Assembly (NCBI GenBank): GCA_030018645.1
Contig: JASEHX010000067.1
Span: 1-7,087, forward strand
DNA from: Candidatus Margulisiibacteriota bacterium
GTDB lineage: Bacteria; Margulisbacteria; WOR-1; O2-12-FULL-45-9
Reading direction: 5' to 3'
DNA length: 7,087 nt
Shown here: in pieces, positions 5,512-7,087 of the stretch
How the letters are laid out: each line of letters opens with the position of its first letter
How positions within the stretch are numbered: the stretch's first letter is position 1
Position numbers and translations under genes: made by a program
The notes under the pieces: generated by a model
Database searches by the model: none
What the model saw: the letters and a program-made list of their open reading frames with translations, nothing else
What the model was told of the DNA's origin: nothing

Positions 5512-6678
5512 ATGATGAATTACAATTTGCCGGACGGTAGGGGACATTTTGGCCAATACGGCGGAAGATTTGTGCCGGAAACTTTGATGGCGCCGCTGGA
5601 AGAATTGACCGTCAATTATCTTTCAGCCAAGAATGATCCCCAGTTTAGCAAAGAACTCAATTATTACCTTGAAACTTATGCCGGACGGCCGACACCGCTG
5701 TATTATGCGGAAAGATTAACCGAAGCACTGGGCGGACCCAAAATTTACTTAAAACGCGAAGATCTCTGCCACACCGGTGCGCATAAAATTAATAATACTT
5801 TAGGGCAAATCCTTTTAGCCCGGCGGATGGGCAAGAAAAGAATTATTGCCGAAACCGGCGCTGGTCAGCATGGGGTAGCTGCCGCTACCGTTGCCGCTTT
5901 ATTCGGCATTCCCTGTGTAGTTTATATGGGAGAAGAAGACGTGCGCCGCCAAGCACTGAATGTTTTTCGGATGGAATTGTTGGGGGCGAAAGTTGTACCA
6001 GTCAAGTCCGGCAGTCGGACCCTTAAAGATGCTATCAACGAAACCTTGCGCGATTGGATGGCCAACCCGCGCGATACTTTTTATTGCCTAGGGTCATGCG
6101 TCGGGCCGCACCCGTACCCTATGCTGGTGCGCGATTTCCAGTTGGTTATCGGTAAAGAAGCCAAAGCCCAGCATTTTGCCGCCGAAAAAAGGGAACCCGA
6201 TTATTTGGCGGCTTGTGCGGGTGGGGGATCAAATTCAATTGGATTATTTTTCCCTTTCTTGGAAGAAGCCAGCGTAAAAATGGTGGGGGTGGAAGCCGAT
6301 GGGGCGGCATCGCTTTGCAAAGGATCGGTTGGCGTCCTGCACGGAGCCAAAGAATATGTTTTGCAAACCAAAACCGGCCAGATTAAAAATACCCATTCCA
6401 TTTCGGCCGGACTGGATTATTCCGGCTCCGGCCCCGAACATAGCTACTTGAAAGATATTGGCCGGATTGAGTATGCAACGATTAATGACAAGGAAGCTTT
6501 AGAAGGGTTTAAGATGCTGTCGCGATTAGAAGGGATTATTCCCGCTCTTGAATCTTCCCATGCCATTGCTTATTTAAAAAAATTGGCTCCAAAGCTCAAC
6601 CGCTCGCAATCGGTGATTGTCTGTTTGTCGGGGAGGGGGGATAAGGATGCGGATGAAATTTTACATTTCAAGCGCTGA
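5512..6678 (+). CDS. trpB: Tryptophan synthase beta chain (TrpB1 type)
   Basis: This PLP enzyme (388 aa, normal for TrpB1 and shorter than TrpB2) condenses L-serine with indole to give L-tryptophan, normally in an alpha2-beta2 complex with TrpA. Visible motifs: GHFGQYGGRFVPETLM (11-26); HKINN with the Schiff-base lysine K92; AETGAGQHG with catalytic E114; the PLP phosphate loop CAGGGSNSIG (235-244); SISAGLD with the switch aspartate D302; ALESSHA (345-351); and SGRGDKD with S373 near the PLP ring nitrogen. In place of the usual LDYPGVGPEH it has LDYSGSGPEH (301-310), changing a well-conserved proline to serine. Start candidates are the adjacent ATGs at 5512 and 5515; the -10 box just upstream favours a leaderless start. 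No other trp gene is in the window, so TrpA may be elsewhere or absent. Its 3' end overlaps the convergent gene by 18 bases. Confidence 0.97.
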   Translation: MMNYNLPDGRGHFGQYGGRFVPETLMAPLEELTVNYLSAKNDPQFSKELNYYLETYAGRPTPLYYAERLTEALGGPKIYLKREDLCHTGAHKINNTLGQILLARRMGKKRIIAETGAGQHGVAAATVAALFGIPCVVYMGEEDVRRQALNVFRMELLGAKVVPVKSGSRTLKDAINETLRDWMANPRDTFYCLGSCVGPHPYPMLVRDFQLVIGKEAKAQHFAAEKREPDYLAACAGGGSNSIGLFFPFLEEASVKMVGVEADGAASLCKGSVGVLHGAKEYVLQTKTGQIKNTHSISAGLDYSGSGPEHSYLKDIGRIEYATINDKEALEGFKMLSRLEGIIPALESSHAIAYLKKLAPKLNRSQSVIVCLSGRGDKDADEILHFKR

Positions 6679-7032
6679 AACTGCCAGCTCACCATTGGGA
6701 GCCACGACGATTATTTTCTTTTCATGCGTTTGGCCGCGATTAATTTCTCCTCCGGCGATAATGCATTCACGAATCTCTGTCCCCGGATGGACAACCTTAA
6801 AAGCATCTAAACGATCTTCATAAAAAGGCGGCAAAAGCAGGGAGCCAGAAACTTTTGCCCCGCTTTGAATAATCCAATCTTGGCCAATTACTACATTAGG
6901 GCCAACAATTGCGCCTTCCTCCAGGGTTACGAAATTACCAATAATTACCGGCGGCCGTAAAGCATTTAATGTGGCTTGATTGGCCCGCACGCCTCTCCCA
7001 ATCCAAACGCCGGGCCGAATTTCTCGTTCCAA
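6661..7032 (-). CDS. Left-handed beta-helix (hexapeptide-repeat) protein, probably C-terminal part of a sugar-nucleotide transferase
   Basis: About 123 codons from a possible TTG start at 7032 encode a chain of hexapeptide turns: VWIGRG, VIIGNF, AIVGPN, VVIGQD, then KVSGSLL. These are typical of the left-handed beta-helix in acyltransferases and in the C-terminus of NDP-sugar pyrophosphorylases such as mannose-1-phosphate guanylyltransferase. A non-helix tail (about 85-123) ends in GELAVSALEM. The start is doubtful: the same frame continues upstream as HDAGTLE before reaching TAA at 7054-7056, and DAGTLE resembles the D-x-G-T-x-E motif that joins the catalytic and beta-helix domains in those pyrophosphorylases. 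The preceding residues VYLYKNG are in a neighbouring frame. The gene may thus be frameshifted and extend beyond the window. A free-standing beta-helix protein is the alternative. The substrate is unknown. Its stop overlaps the trpB end, tail to tail. Confidence 0.7.
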   Translation of the reverse strand: MEREIRPGVWIGRGVRANQATLNALRPPVIIGNFVTLEEGAIVGPNVVIGQDWIIQSGAKVSGSLLLPPFYEDRLDAFKVVHPGTEIRECIIAGGEINRGQTHEKKIIVVAPNGELAVSALEM

Positions 7033-7087
7033 AGTTCCCGCGTCGTGCCGTTTTTATAGAGATAAACCATCCTTTTCCCCTTTTTTC

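Overview
This 7,087-base window carries a compact block of housekeeping genes from a bacterium. Both TGA and TAA act as stops, so the standard bacterial code fits. The genes abut or overlap: a 4-base ATGA overlap between clpC and leuS, a 68-base divergent intergenic space, and convergent 3' ends that overlap by 18 bases. The compactness, a lone trpB and several short repeat families inside a coding gene recall streamlined uncultivated lineages such as Patescibacteria/CPR or similar candidate phyla. That assignment is an impression only. No rRNA or other taxonomic marker is present.

Layout from left to right. Bases 1-173 are mostly non-coding, with a possible C-terminal end of a plus-strand gene stopping at 103. 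Bases 174-2591 (minus) encode leucyl-tRNA synthetase, LeuS. Bases 2588-5443 (minus) encode a ClpC-type AAA+ unfoldase with an added N-terminal zinc finger. The two genes form a minus-strand operon, read clpC then leuS, from an extended -10 promoter near 5474-5500. Bases 5444-5511 hold that promoter and a face-to-face trpB promoter. The trpB -10 box lies only 5 bases before the ATG, so the transcript is probably leaderless. Bases 5512-6678 (plus) encode the tryptophan synthase beta chain, with no trpA in view. Bases 6661-7087 (minus) encode a left-handed beta-helix (hexapeptide-repeat) protein that looks like the C-terminal part of a sugar-nucleotide transferase, possibly broken by a frameshift near the window edge.

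The most striking feature is that leuS carries four different short repeat elements in frame: an octamer array (2486-2514), a heptamer array (1837-1864), a nested GC-rich palindrome (689-754) and a second heptamer array (524-551). All four are read in the orientation and phase that avoid stop codons. In the octamer array a single base variant replaces what would be a TAA stop. They lie in segments that look like variable linkers, leaving the HIGH, KMSKS and editing motifs intact. None was noticed in clpC or trpB. Base composition inside leuS also changes sharply at the palindrome: about one third G+C on the 3' side, and much higher upstream.

Functionally the window joins protein quality control (ClpC) and tRNA charging (LeuS) in one transcript. 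A separately transcribed TrpB may make tryptophan from serine and indole. There is no sign of a mobile element with its own transposase, a CRISPR array or an RNA gene.
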